45,295 nucleotides of DNA from Prescottella defluvii (GTDB lineage Bacteria > Actinomycetota > Actinomycetes > Mycobacteriales > Mycobacteriaceae): the NCBI RefSeq assembly GCF_000738775.1, contig NZ_JPOC01000052.1, positions 1 to 45,295 on the forward strand. Direction: 5' to 3'. Positions 8,452 through 16,804 of this stretch are shown here, piece after piece (the first letter of the stretch is position 1; every line of letters starts with the position of its first letter). The notes below the pieces were generated by a model, which saw nothing but the letters and a program-made list of their open reading frames with translations, was not told the origin of the DNA and made no database searches. The position numbers and the translations under genes are program-made.

Positions 8452-10647
8452 TCACCTCTCCAGCCGCATCCAGATCGCCGCACTCGCCGGGAGCGTCACC
8501 TCCGCCGACGCCGGGCGGCCGTGCCACGGCCGCTCCAGGGCCGTCACCGAGCCGAAATTGCCCAAGCCCGACCCGCGGAACTCCTGTGCATCGGTATTGA
8601 GAATCTCAGACCAATTGCCCGGTTCGGGCAAGCCCACACGATACTGCGCGTGCGCGGACCCCGAAAAGTTGTACAGGCAGGCGACGATCGAGCCGTCGCT
8701 GCCGTACCGCAGGAAGCTGAGGACGTTGTTCTCGGTGTCGTTCGCGTCGATCCACGAGTATCCGCCGGGGGAGGTGTCCAGCGTCCACAACGCCGGATTG
8801 GCGCGGTAGGCGGCGTTGAGAGCGCACACGAGGGCGTGGATGCCGTGGTGCAGGTCGCCGGTCACCGGGTCCTCGAGTTCGTGCCAGTCGAGTCCGTGTT
8901 CCTCGGACCACTCGGCCTGCTGCCCGAACTCCTGCCCCATGAACAGCAACTGCTTGCCGGGGTGCGCCCACATGTACGCCAGTAGTGCGCGCACGCCGGC
9001 CGCCTTCGCACGGTCGTCGCCCGGCATACGCGACCACAGCGTGCCCTTGCCGTGCACGACCTCGTCGTGACTGAGCGGCAGCAGGTAGTTCTCGCTCCAC
9101 GCGTACATGAGCGAGAACGTGATCTCGTGGTGGTGGAAGGTGCGGTGGGCGGGGTCGCGTCGCAGATACCGGAGGGTGTCGTGCATCCAGCCCATGTTCC
9201 ACTTCATGGTGAACCCGAGGCCGCCGACGTTGGTGCCGCGGGTCACGCCCGGCCACGACGTCGACTCCTCCGCGATGGTCACGACGCCCCGGTGATGTTT
9301 GTGCACGGTCGCGTTCATCTCCTGCAGGAACGCCACCGCCTCGAGGTTCTCCCGCCCCCCGTGGACGTTGGGTGTCCACTGCCCGGGTGACCGGGAGTAG
9401 TCGAGGTAGAGCATCGACGCGACGGCGTCGACCCGTAGCCCGTCGACGTGGAACTCGTCGAGCCAGTACAGGGCGTTGGCGACCAGGAAGTTGCGGACCT
9501 CGCGGCGGCCGAAGTCGAACACGTACGTGCCCCAGTCGAGTTGCTCGCCGCGCTGCGGATCGGCGTGCTCGTAGAGCGGGGAGCCGTCGAACCGGGCCAA
9601 CGCCCACTCGTCCTTGGGGAAGTGTGCCGGCACCCAGTCCACGATGACGCCGATGCCGGCGCGGTGCAGTCGGTCGACGAACGCGCGGAAGTCGTCGGGC
9701 GTCCCGAAGCGGGCCGTCGGCGCGTAGTACGACGTCACCTGGTAGCCCCACGAGCCGCCGTACGGGTGTTCGGCCACGGGCAGCAGTTCGACGTGCGTGA
9801 ACCCGGACTCGATGACGTACGCACTGAGTTCCTCGGCGAGTTCGGTGTAGCTCAGGCCCGGACGCCACGACCCGAGGTGGATCTCGTACACGCTCATCGG
9901 TTCCCGGCTCGGCTCCGAGCCGGCGCGGGCTGCCATCCAGTCGTCGTCCGACCAGCGGTGCGCCGATGCGGTGACGATCGAGGCGGTCGCCGGCGGGACC
10001 TCCGTCGCGAACGCCATCGGATCGGCCTTGTCACGGACGCTGCCGTCGCGGCCGTGGATCCGGAACTTGTACATCTCGCCGGCACCGATGTCGGGGACGA
10101 ACACCTCCCACACGCCGACCCCGCCGAGCACACGCATCGGGAAGGTGCGACCGCCCCACAGGTCGAAGTTGCCGGTCACCGCGACACCGCGCGCGCCGGG
10201 AGCCCACACCGCGAACGAGGTGCCGTGGACGACGCCGTCGGCGGTGTCGTAGGTCCGCGGGTGCGCGCCGAGGACGTCCCACAGCCGTTCGTGCCGGCCC
10301 TCCCCGAACAGGTGCAGGTCCAGTTCGCCGAGGGTCGGCAGGAACCGGTAGCCGTCGGCGGTCACCTCGACGTGGTCGCCCGGGTAGGTCACGACGAGGC
10401 GGTAGTCGGCGAGGTGGGGGAGCGGGAGCAGTGCACTGAAGACGTCGTCGCCGAGCGGGTGCAGCGGGTGGTCGGTGTCGCCGATCCGCACCGACACCGA
10501 CAGGGCGCCCGGGCGCAGCGCCCGCACCACCGTGCCGTCGGGTCGGGGATGCGCCCCGAGCACGGCATGCGGATCGTGGTGGGTGCCGCGGACCAGCAGC
10601 GCGAGGTCGCGCGGGTCCGGCGGACACGCCTCGGCGGGCGCGGTCAC
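8452..10647 (-). CDS. glgB: 1,4-alpha-glucan branching enzyme
   Basis: A 731-aa GH13 enzyme, the same length as I recall for M. tuberculosis GlgB. It cuts alpha-1,4 chains and rejoins them by alpha-1,6 bonds, branching glycogen and capsular alpha-glucan. Features in order: N-terminal [12 protein letters not shown]; carbohydrate-binding module (~100-220, [21 protein letters not shown]); the TIM barrel with nucleophile D407 in [11 protein letters not shown], acid/base E460 in IAEEST, and [10 protein letters not shown]; and a C-terminal beta domain. The frame runs far upstream inside glgE, but GTG 10647 is the natural start because it overlaps the glgE stop by 4 nt (GTGA), implying translational coupling. 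This is the glgE-glgB order of Rv1327c-Rv1326c. Confidence 0.97.
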   Translation of the reverse strand: MTAPAEACPPDPRDLALLVRGTHHDPHAVLGAHPRPDGTVVRALRPGALSVSVRIGDTDHPLHPLGDDVFSALLPLPHLADYRLVVTYPGDHVEVTADGYRFLPTLGELDLHLFGEGRHERLWDVLGAHPRTYDTADGVVHGTSFAVWAPGARGVAVTGNFDLWGGRTFPMRVLGGVGVWEVFVPDIGAGEMYKFRIHGRDGSVRDKADPMAFATEVPPATASIVTASAHRWSDDDWMAARAGSEPSREPMSVYEIHLGSWRPGLSYTELAEELSAYVIESGFTHVELLPVAEHPYGGSWGYQVTSYYAPTARFGTPDDFRAFVDRLHRAGIGVIVDWVPAHFPKDEWALARFDGSPLYEHADPQRGEQLDWGTYVFDFGRREVRNFLVANALYWLDEFHVDGLRVDAVASMLYLDYSRSPGQWTPNVHGGRENLEAVAFLQEMNATVHKHHRGVVTIAEESTSWPGVTRGTNVGGLGFTMKWNMGWMHDTLRYLRRDPAHRTFHHHEITFSLMYAWSENYLLPLSHDEVVHGKGTLWSRMPGDDRAKAAGVRALLAYMWAHPGKQLLFMGQEFGQQAEWSEEHGLDWHELEDPVTGDLHHGIHALVCALNAAYRANPALWTLDTSPGGYSWIDANDTENNVLSFLRYGSDGSIVACLYNFSGSAHAQYRVGLPEPGNWSEILNTDAQEFRGSGLGNFGSVTALERPWHGRPASAEVTLPASAAIWMRLER

Positions 10648-12653
10648 GGATTGTGGTCCCGGTCCGCGAGACGCCGACGGGTCTCGAGCGGGATCGGTGG
10701 CAGCGCCAGGATGTGCGCCGACGCCCGCCACGGTTCGAGGCGGACGAAGTTGTGCCGGCCCCATTCGTAGTGCTCGCCGCTGACCCGGTCGTGCACGGAC
10801 AGGTGATCGTGCCAGTCCCGTCCGAGGGCCGGCATGTCGAGGGACACGAAGCCCTGCTCGGCGCCGAACGGGTCGAGGTTCACCACGATCAGGACGGCGT
10901 CGCCGGTGGCCGGATCGAACTTCGAGTACGCGATGAGCGAGTCGTTGTCGACGTGGTGGAAGTGGATGTTGCGCAACTGCTGCAGCGCCGGGTGTGCCCG
11001 CCGGATCCGGTTCAGCGTCGTGATCCACGGCTCGAGGGATTCGCCGCGGGCGCGGGCGTCGGCGTAGTCGCGGGGGCGCAGCTGGAACTTCTCCGAGTCC
11101 AGGTACTCCTCGCTGCCGGGACGGACCGCGACGTGCTCGTACAGTTCGTAGCCCGAGTACACGCCCCACGTGGGGGACAGTGTCGCCGCCAGCGCCGCCC
11201 GCAGCGCGAACATGCCCGGGCCGCCGTGCTGCAGGCTCTCGTGCAGGATGTCGGGGGTGTTGACGAACAGGTTCGGCCTGGCCTCGTCGGCCTTCGCCGC
11301 GATCTCGTGGCCGAACTCGGTGAGCTCCCACTTGGAGATCCGCCACGTGAAATACGTGTACGACTGCGTGAACCCGCGCTTGGCGAGTCCGTACAGGCGT
11401 GCGGGCCGGGTGAACGCCTCGGACAGGAACAGCACGTCCGGGTCGGTCCGCTTCACCTCGCCGATGAGCCACTCCCACAGGCTCGGCGGCTTGGTGTGCG
11501 GATTGTCGACGCGGAAGATCTTGACGCCCAACCGGACCCAGTGCCGCACGACGCGCAACACCTCGGCGTGGATGCCCTCGGTATCGTGGTCGAAGTCGAG
11601 GGGATAGATGTCCTGGTATTTCTTGGGCGGGTTCTCCGCGAACGCGATGGTGCCGTCGGGTAGCTGGACGAACCACTCGGGATGCTCACGGGCCCACGGA
11701 TGATCGGGTGCGCACTGCAGCGCGAGATCGAGTGCCACCTCGAGCCCGAGTCGCGCGGAGGCGGCCACGAAGGCCTCGAAGTCGGCTTCGGTCCCGAGCC
11801 GGGGATGGATCGCGTCGTGACCGCCGTCCCCGGATCCGATCGCCCACGGTGAGCCGACGTCGTCCGGTCCAGCGGTCCGGGAGTTGTTGGGGCCCTTGCG
11901 GTTCACCTCGCCGATCGGATGGATCGGCGGCAGATACACGACATCGAAGCCCATCGCGGCGATGCGGGGCAGGTCCGCGGCCGCGGTGGCGAAGGTGCCG
12001 TGCCGGGGTGCGCCGTGCACGTCCCGGCCGCCGGTGGAGCGGGGGAAGAACTCGTACCAGGACCCGAACAGCGCGCGTCGACGGTCGACGGTGACGTCGT
12101 AGCCTCGGGACGACGTCACCAGTTCGCGCAGCGGCCGCGCCCGCAGTGCCGCCGCGACATCGGCGGCGAACGCCGGCGCGACCCGGACCGGCAGCTGACG
12201 GTCCGAGCGCAGGGACGCCGCGACCGCGAGCAGGCGGTCGCGGTCGAACCGGTCCGCGCCGTCGGCGGCCCGCTCGAACAGGCGCGCCCCGAGTTCGAGG
12301 TCGTTTGCCAGATCCTCCGGCCCCTGCCCGACGCCGAGCTTCGCCTCCACCGCGTGCCGCCACGTCGTGATCGGATCGCCCCACGCCTCGATGCGGTAGC
12401 TCCAGGTCCCGACAGCGGTCGGGGCGAACGTCGCATGGAACGCGTCCAGCTGCGGGCCCGGATGCATCGGAATCCGCACGGTGTCGGACGGCCCGCCGGG
12501 GCCCTCGACGACCAGCGTCGCCGCCACGGTGTCGTGACCCTCGCGCCACACCGTCGCGGACACCGGGAACACCTCGCCGACGACGGCCTTGGCCGGGAAA
12601 CGACCGCCGTCGATCGCGGGCAGCACATCGTCGATGGCGAGGCGGCCTGTCAC
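10644..12653 (-). CDS. glgE: Maltosyltransferase GlgE (alpha-1,4-glucan:maltose-1-phosphate)
   Basis: A 669-aa GH13_3 enzyme that extends alpha-1,4-glucan by two glucose units from maltose-1-phosphate, the core of the GlgE pathway from trehalose. The N-terminal beta domain ([15 protein letters not shown]) is followed by the barrel with [32 protein letters not shown] and [12 protein letters not shown], nucleophile D383 in [10 protein letters not shown] and acid/base E412 in [11 protein letters not shown]. The D-to-E spacing of 29 equals that of the characterised Streptomyces enzyme. GTG 12653 follows CGGAG by 5 nt. It is slightly shorter than the mycobacterial enzyme because of a shorter N-terminal domain. 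It is first in an operon with glgB. In mycobacteria loss of GlgE is lethal through maltose-1-phosphate build-up; that is family knowledge, not shown here. Confidence 0.97.
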   Translation of the reverse strand: MTGRLAIDDVLPAIDGGRFPAKAVVGEVFPVSATVWREGHDTVAATLVVEGPGGPSDTVRIPMHPGPQLDAFHATFAPTAVGTWSYRIEAWGDPITTWRHAVEAKLGVGQGPEDLANDLELGARLFERAADGADRFDRDRLLAVAASLRSDRQLPVRVAPAFAADVAAALRARPLRELVTSSRGYDVTVDRRRALFGSWYEFFPRSTGGRDVHGAPRHGTFATAAADLPRIAAMGFDVVYLPPIHPIGEVNRKGPNNSRTAGPDDVGSPWAIGSGDGGHDAIHPRLGTEADFEAFVAASARLGLEVALDLALQCAPDHPWAREHPEWFVQLPDGTIAFAENPPKKYQDIYPLDFDHDTEGIHAEVLRVVRHWVRLGVKIFRVDNPHTKPPSLWEWLIGEVKRTDPDVLFLSEAFTRPARLYGLAKRGFTQSYTYFTWRISKWELTEFGHEIAAKADEARPNLFVNTPDILHESLQHGGPGMFALRAALAATLSPTWGVYSGYELYEHVAVRPGSEEYLDSEKFQLRPRDYADARARGESLEPWITTLNRIRRAHPALQQLRNIHFHHVDNDSLIAYSKFDPATGDAVLIVVNLDPFGAEQGFVSLDMPALGRDWHDHLSVHDRVSGEHYEWGRHNFVRLEPWRASAHILALPPIPLETRRRLADRDHNP

Positions 12654-12873
12654 ACGTACTCCGTTCGGGCTCCGACTGTCCGGGGACAGGGTCTAGGTGA
12701 TGGACCAACGGTAGTTCAGTGGGTCGCGCGGTGTCGGGATCGTGAGCGGAGAAATCGGTGAGATCGACTTTACGAATCATTTACTCACGGCAATCCCGGG
12801 GCAATTCGGCGCGAATACCGTTCACGGCGTAGTACTCGACGCTTCGAAGGAAGCCGGACCGTAAGGATGCCGT

Positions 12874-12942
12874 ATGGGACTTGTAGCCGGATTGATCGAC
12901 CTCGTCGGAGGACTGCTCCATCTGCTGCTCGGGGGGCTGTAG
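12874..12942 (+). CDS. 22-codon ORF for a hydrophobic Gly/Leu-rich peptide
   Basis: ATG 12874 to TAG 12942 encodes 22 residues starting MGLVAGLIDL and continuing with a Gly-Gly-Leu-Leu pattern; composition is 9 Leu and 6 Gly, with one Asp and one His. AAGGA (12863-12867) stands 6 nt before the ATG, a better ribosome site than most long genes here have. A perfect 17-bp terminator-like hairpin follows at 12989-13033. A possible -10 box TAGTAC lies at 12830-12835. The peptide would form one membrane-associated amphipathic helix. I do not recognise the family. It lies between divergently arranged glgE and the next membrane-protein gene. Evidence for expression is indirect. Confidence 0.55.
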   Translation: MGLVAGLIDLVGGLLHLLLGGL

Positions 12943-12962
12943 CAGCCGGCAGATCGGCCGAC

Positions 12963-12984
12963 AGGAAGTAGTCAGGAAGTAGTC
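12963..12984 (+). repeat. Tandem 11-bp repeat
   Basis: AGGAAGTAGTC occurs twice back to back (12963-12973 and 12974-12984) just before the hairpin at 12989. No function is evident. Confidence 0.6.
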
Positions 12985-12988
12985 ACCC

Positions 12989-13033
12989 GCGCCCTCCGGT
13001 TCCGTCTCCACCGTCGACGGAACCGGAGGGCGC
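12989..13033 (+). terminator. Perfect 17-bp hairpin terminator
   Basis: Arms 12989-13005 (GCGCCCTCCGGTTCCGT) and 13017-13033 are exact inverted repeats with an 11-nt loop. It ends the small-ORF transcript and lies just before the promoter of the next gene. Confidence 0.8.
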
Positions 13034-13046
13034 CGTCGTGCGCCGG

Positions 13047-13059
13047 TACCGTCGCTGCA
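13047..13059 (+). promoter_or_regulatory. Leaderless -10 box for the three-helix membrane protein
   Basis: TACCGT (13047-13052) is followed by 6 nt and ATG 13059. Confidence 0.5.
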
Positions 13060-13664
13060 TGGGGGAGTTGCAGAGTGCTGCCGAGGCCACCAACGCACAC
13101 AGTCGTCCGCCGGGCCGCGTCCTCGCCGCGATCGTCGGCGTCGCCGTGGGGGTGGTCGTGTGCATCCACTACGACTGGTGGCCGTCGAGATTCGGGGACG
13201 CGCGGTGGGCGGATCCGCTGCTGTTCGGTGGCGCAGCGATGCTCGTCCTCGCTGTCGCGGGCCTGGTGTGGGCGATCCGCACGCTGTACTTCGTGGGCCG
13301 GGACCGGCGCCGGTCCTGGTGGGTCCTCGCTGCGCCCGCGATGGTGATCGCCGCGGTTGCCGGTGCGCTGTTCTTCCCGCCGCCGAGCTTCGACGAACTG
13401 CGACCGGATTTCGAACGGATCGCTCTCGACGTCATTGCCGGGCCCGAACAGTCGCTCAGGGACGTCGAGATCGGCCGCTTCGACTTCCACTACGTGCAGG
13501 CCACCGGCGGAGCGGTCTACTTCGTCGAAGCCGGTGGTCTCGGGATCACCGTCAGTTCCGGGTGGGCCTATTCGCCGGCCGGACCGCCGGCAGGTTTCGA
13601 CGACTTCACCGCGACGCACCTGGGTGGTCCCTGGTACGAATTCACCGCCGTCTGGCGGACGTGA
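13059..13664 (+). CDS. Three-helix membrane protein of unknown function
   Basis: A 201-aa protein. A ~20-residue polar N-terminus is followed by hydrophobic segments at about residues 20-40, 53-73 and 86-105. A hydrophilic ~95-residue domain then contains FDELRPDFERIALDVI and a Gly/Tyr-rich beta-like stretch, and the protein ends WYEFTAVWRT. I do not recognise a family. The soluble domain would face outward if the short N-terminus is cytoplasmic. ATG 13059 is chosen over GTG 13038 because of the -10 spacing. It ends 65 bp before glgP, which has its own promoter, so no functional link to glycogen metabolism can be claimed. Confidence 0.75.
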   Translation: MGELQSAAEATNAHSRPPGRVLAAIVGVAVGVVVCIHYDWWPSRFGDARWADPLLFGGAAMLVLAVAGLVWAIRTLYFVGRDRRRSWWVLAAPAMVIAAVAGALFFPPPSFDELRPDFERIALDVIAGPEQSLRDVEIGRFDFHYVQATGGAVYFVEAGGLGITVSSGWAYSPAGPPAGFDDFTATHLGGPWYEFTAVWRT

Positions 13665-13716
13665 TCACGGTGCGGGAGGTGTCCCGACTCGGCGCATGAG
13701 CGGCCCCGAACATGGG

Positions 13717-13730
13717 TAGTGTTCGCGGCG
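13717..13730 (+). promoter_or_regulatory. Leaderless -10 box for glgP
   Basis: TAGTGT (13717-13722) is followed by 7 nt and GTG 13730. This rejects the in-frame ATG at 13712, which lies upstream of the box. Confidence 0.6.
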
Positions 13731-16330
13731 TGAAAGCCCTGCGTCGGTTCACCGTCCGAGCCCATCTGCCCGAGCGTCTCGCGGCCCTGGGACAGCTGTC
13801 GACCAATCTGCGCTGGTCGTGGCACCCGGAGACGCAGGACCTGTTCGCCTCGATTGACCCCGAGCTATGGACGGCGGTCAGGCACGATCCGGTCCGGATG
13901 CTCGGCGAGGTGGATCCGTACCGACTCGACGAATTGGCCGTCGACGACGCGTTCCTGAGCGAACTGGACCGCGCAGCCGCCGATCTGGACGACTATCTGA
14001 CCCGGCCCCGCTGGTATCAGGACCAGATCGGCAAGGGCGCCGCCCTGGCGACAGGGATCGCCTATTTCTCGATGGAGTTCGGGGTCACCGAGGTGCTGCC
14101 GAACTACTCCGGCGGGCTCGGGATCCTCGCCGGCGACCACCTCAAGGCCGCGTCGGATCTGGGCCTGCCGCTGATCGGTGTCGGGCTGCTGTACCGCTCC
14201 GGCTACTTCCGGCAGTCGCTCACCGCGGACGGTTGGCAGGCCGAGCACTATCCGGCCCACGACCCACAGGGCCTGCCGCTGCGGCTGCTCACCGAGGGCG
14301 GCGGGGACGGCGGACCTGGGGCGCCGGTGCTGATTCACATCGCGATGCCCGGCGGCCGTGTGCTGCGGGCGCGGGTGTGGATCGCGCAGGTCGGGCGGGT
14401 GCCGCTGCTGCTGCTCGACTCGGACATCGCGGAGAACGACCCCGAGCTGCGGGCGGTGACCGACCGGCTGTACGGCGGCGACCAGGACCACCGGATCAAG
14501 CAGGAGATCCTCGCCGGCATCGGCGGCGTCCGCGCGGTGCGCGCCTACACCCGCGCGCACGGGATCGCCGACCCCGAGGTGTTCCACATGAACGAGGGGC
14601 ACGCAGGTTTCCTCGGGCTCGAACGCATCCGGGAGCTCATCACCACGTCCGCACTGGACTTCGATGCCGCCCTTGCGGCGGTGCGCGCGGGCACCGTGTT
14701 CACGACGCACACCCCGGTCCCGGCGGGCATCGACCGGTTCCCGACCGAGCTGGTGCGCCGCTACTTCGGTGGCAGTGAGGGGGAACAGGATTCGACGCTG
14801 CTCCCCGGCCTGGGGGTGGACCGCATCCTCGCGCTCGGTGGCGAGAACGACCCCGGCCTGTTCAACATGGCGCACATGGGTCTGCGGTTGGGGCAGCGCG
14901 CCAACGGTGTCTCGAAGCTGCACGGCGAGGTGAGCCGGGGGATGTTCGAGTCGCTGTGGCCCGGTTTCGACGCCGCCGAGGTGCCGATCGGCTCGGTCAC
15001 CAATGGTGTGCACGCGCCGACGTGGGCGGCCCGCGAGTGGATGGACCTGGGTCGCCGGCTGGTGGGGTCGGACCTGTTGGAGGAGGCCCGCGGCTGGGAA
15101 CGGTTGCGGGAGATCGACTCCGGTGAACTGTGGTCGACCCGGAACACGCTGCGGGCGCAGCTGGTGGACGAGGTGCGCCGCCGGGTCCGCGCGTCGTGGC
15201 TCGAGCGCGGCGCCACCGAGGCCGAACTCGGTTGGACCGCAGAGGTGTTCGACCCGAACGTGCTGACCGTCGGCTTCGCGCGACGCGTCCCGACCTACAA
15301 GCGGTTGACGCTGATGCTGCGCGACGCCGAACGATTGAAGGCGATGCTGCTCGACGACGAGCGTCCCGTGCAACTCGTGGTGGCCGGCAAGAGTCATCCC
15401 GCCGACGAGGGCGGCAAGGCGCTGATCCAGCAGGTGGTGCGGTTCGCCGACCAGCACGACGTGCGGCACCGGATCGTGTTCCTGCCCGACTACGACATGT
15501 CGATGGCGCGGTACCTGTACTGGGGTTGCGATGTGTGGCTCAACAATCCGCTCCGCCCGCTGGAGGCCTGCGGGACGTCGGGCATGAAGTCGGCGCTCAA
15601 CGGCGGCCTCAACCTGTCCATCCGGGACGGGTGGTGGGACGAGATGTTCGACGGCGAGAACGGCTGGGCCATCCCCACCGCAGACGGTGTCGCCGACGAG
15701 ACCCGCCGCGACGACCTCGAGGCCACCGCACTGTACGAACTGCTGGAGCGGTCGGTGCTGCCCCGGTTCTACGAGCGCGACGGTGCCGGCCTGCCGACCC
15801 GCTGGCTCGAGATGGTGAGGCACACGCTGCAGACGCTCGGCCCGAAGGTGCTGGCGTCGCGGATGGTCCGGGACTACGCCGTCGAGTACTACGCACCGGC
15901 GGCAGTCGCGGCCCGGAAGGTGCTGCCCGACAAATTTACTGGGGCCCGCGAGCTGGCCGAGTACCGGCGCCGCGTGGGCGCGGCGTGGCCGGGGGTGCAG
16001 GTGGCGCAGGTCGACAGCGCCGGCCTGCCCGACAATCCGGAGATCGGCGCCGACCTGTCGCTGCGAGCATTCGTGCGACTCGGCGGTCTCGCACCGGACG
16101 ACGTCGTGGTACAGGCCGTGCTCGGACGGGTGGGGCCGAACGACGACCTCACCGACGTCACCGCGGTGCCCATGGTCCACACCGGCACCGACGGGCTCGG
16201 AGAGGTATTCGAAACGGTGACGCCGCTGCCGGTGTCGGGCTCGGTGGGGTACACGGTCCGGGTTCTGCCGCACCATCGGTTGCTCGCGACGGACGCGGAA
16301 CTGGGACTGGTTGCGGCGCCGTATGTGTAG
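13730..16330 (+). CDS. glgP: Glycogen/alpha-glucan phosphorylase
   Basis: An 866-aa GT35 enzyme that releases glucose-1-phosphate from alpha-1,4-glucan ends, using pyridoxal phosphate. The start at GTG 13730 gives VKALRRFTVRAHLPERLAAL, matching the mycobacterial protein (Rv1328). Motifs in order: YFSMEFGVTEVLPNYSGGLG, LYGGDQDHRIKQEIL, VFHMNEGHAGFLG, VFTTHTPVPAGID, and the PLP lysine K620 in CGTSGMKSALNGG. The C-terminal ~100 residues form a beta domain typical of the actinobacterial branch. It is transcribed away from glgE-glgB and ends in a two-hairpin terminator. Confidence 0.97.
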   Translation: MKALRRFTVRAHLPERLAALGQLSTNLRWSWHPETQDLFASIDPELWTAVRHDPVRMLGEVDPYRLDELAVDDAFLSELDRAAADLDDYLTRPRWYQDQIGKGAALATGIAYFSMEFGVTEVLPNYSGGLGILAGDHLKAASDLGLPLIGVGLLYRSGYFRQSLTADGWQAEHYPAHDPQGLPLRLLTEGGGDGGPGAPVLIHIAMPGGRVLRARVWIAQVGRVPLLLLDSDIAENDPELRAVTDRLYGGDQDHRIKQEILAGIGGVRAVRAYTRAHGIADPEVFHMNEGHAGFLGLERIRELITTSALDFDAALAAVRAGTVFTTHTPVPAGIDRFPTELVRRYFGGSEGEQDSTLLPGLGVDRILALGGENDPGLFNMAHMGLRLGQRANGVSKLHGEVSRGMFESLWPGFDAAEVPIGSVTNGVHAPTWAAREWMDLGRRLVGSDLLEEARGWERLREIDSGELWSTRNTLRAQLVDEVRRRVRASWLERGATEAELGWTAEVFDPNVLTVGFARRVPTYKRLTLMLRDAERLKAMLLDDERPVQLVVAGKSHPADEGGKALIQQVVRFADQHDVRHRIVFLPDYDMSMARYLYWGCDVWLNNPLRPLEACGTSGMKSALNGGLNLSIRDGWWDEMFDGENGWAIPTADGVADETRRDDLEATALYELLERSVLPRFYERDGAGLPTRWLEMVRHTLQTLGPKVLASRMVRDYAVEYYAPAAVAARKVLPDKFTGARELAEYRRRVGAAWPGVQVAQVDSAGLPDNPEIGADLSLRAFVRLGGLAPDDVVVQAVLGRVGPNDDLTDVTAVPMVHTGTDGLGEVFETVTPLPVSGSVGYTVRVLPHHRLLATDAELGLVAAPYV

Positions 16331-16342
16331 GTACGGCGGATC

Positions 16343-16384
16343 GCGGCCTCGGGAACTTCGAGGCCGCCCGGACAGCCGTCCGGG
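16343..16384 (+). terminator. Two adjacent hairpins after glgP
   Basis: The first stem is GCGGCCTCG/CGAGGCCGC (16343-16351 with 16359-16367). The second is CCCGGAC/GTCCGGG (16367-16373 with 16378-16384) with loop AGCC. They start 12 nt after the glgP stop. Confidence 0.75.
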
Positions 16385-16544
16385 ATCAGTAGATCGAGGC
16401 GTTTGATCTTTTCGTGGCATGTAGCAAGTACCGAACCTACGTCCGGCGAATGATTGTGTAGGGCAGTGACGTCAGTTCCTCGACAGCATCATTGGCCCAA
16501 CTGATCGGCAGGTCGTCGCCAAGGCGCTGTGCTGACCTGTGCAG
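16385..16544. other. Intergenic stretch at the edge of the IS island
   Basis: No convincing gene. Base composition drops relative to glgP and short frames are broken. It is probably decayed mobile DNA leading into the IS3-family remnant. Confidence 0.4.
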
Positions 16545-16704
16545 GGTTCGATGGGGTACGTCCGCGCCTGTGGAGACAACGCTGCAATGGAGTCGCTCTT
16601 CGCATTGCTTCAACGCAACGTCCTCGACTGGCAGCGTTGGAAAAACACGCGATCAACTCCGCCTGGCGATCGTCCATTGGATTGAAAGGATCCACCACCG
16701 CAGA
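16545..16704 (+). pseudogene. IS3-family transposase (OrfB, rve integrase) C-terminal remnant
   Basis: Frame +1 from 16545 reads GSMGYVRACGDNAAMESLFA and then LLQRNVLDWQRW, the conserved segment around the last catalytic Glu of IS3-family integrases. After a run of five A (16641-16645) the reading continues only in the next frame as TRDQLRLAIVHWIERIHHRR, so one extra base has broken the gene. The upstream D,D part and the expected LTPVEYE tail are missing. About 53 codons remain. It is an old fragment with no function, marking earlier insertion at this site. Confidence 0.75.
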
Positions 16705-16755
16705 TGACGTCAACGTAGATTCGCCCCCGCACCGAGCGTTTATTAGACAACCAAT

Positions 16756-16775
16756 CGGGCCGCTACCGCGGCCCG
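16756..16775. other. 8-bp perfect hairpin
   Basis: CGGGCCGC and GCGGCCCG flank loop TACC, between the IS3 remnant and the IS1380 element. It may be a terminator belonging to the decayed element. Confidence 0.4.
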
Positions 16776-16804
16776 AAATCCGACCCTTCGCAGGGGGATT
16801 CCCG

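Noticed and set aside
8452-11676. 1074-codon version of glgB
   Set aside because: The extra 343 residues overlap glgE in another frame; GTG 10647 gives the expected 731 residues.
12781-13098. 105-codon open frame on the minus strand
   Set aside because: No ribosome site, crosses the 17-bp hairpin and the 22-codon ORF, and shows no recognisable features.
13865-16420. 851-codon open frame on the minus strand
   Set aside because: Antisense shadow of glgP, which has complete catalytic motifs.
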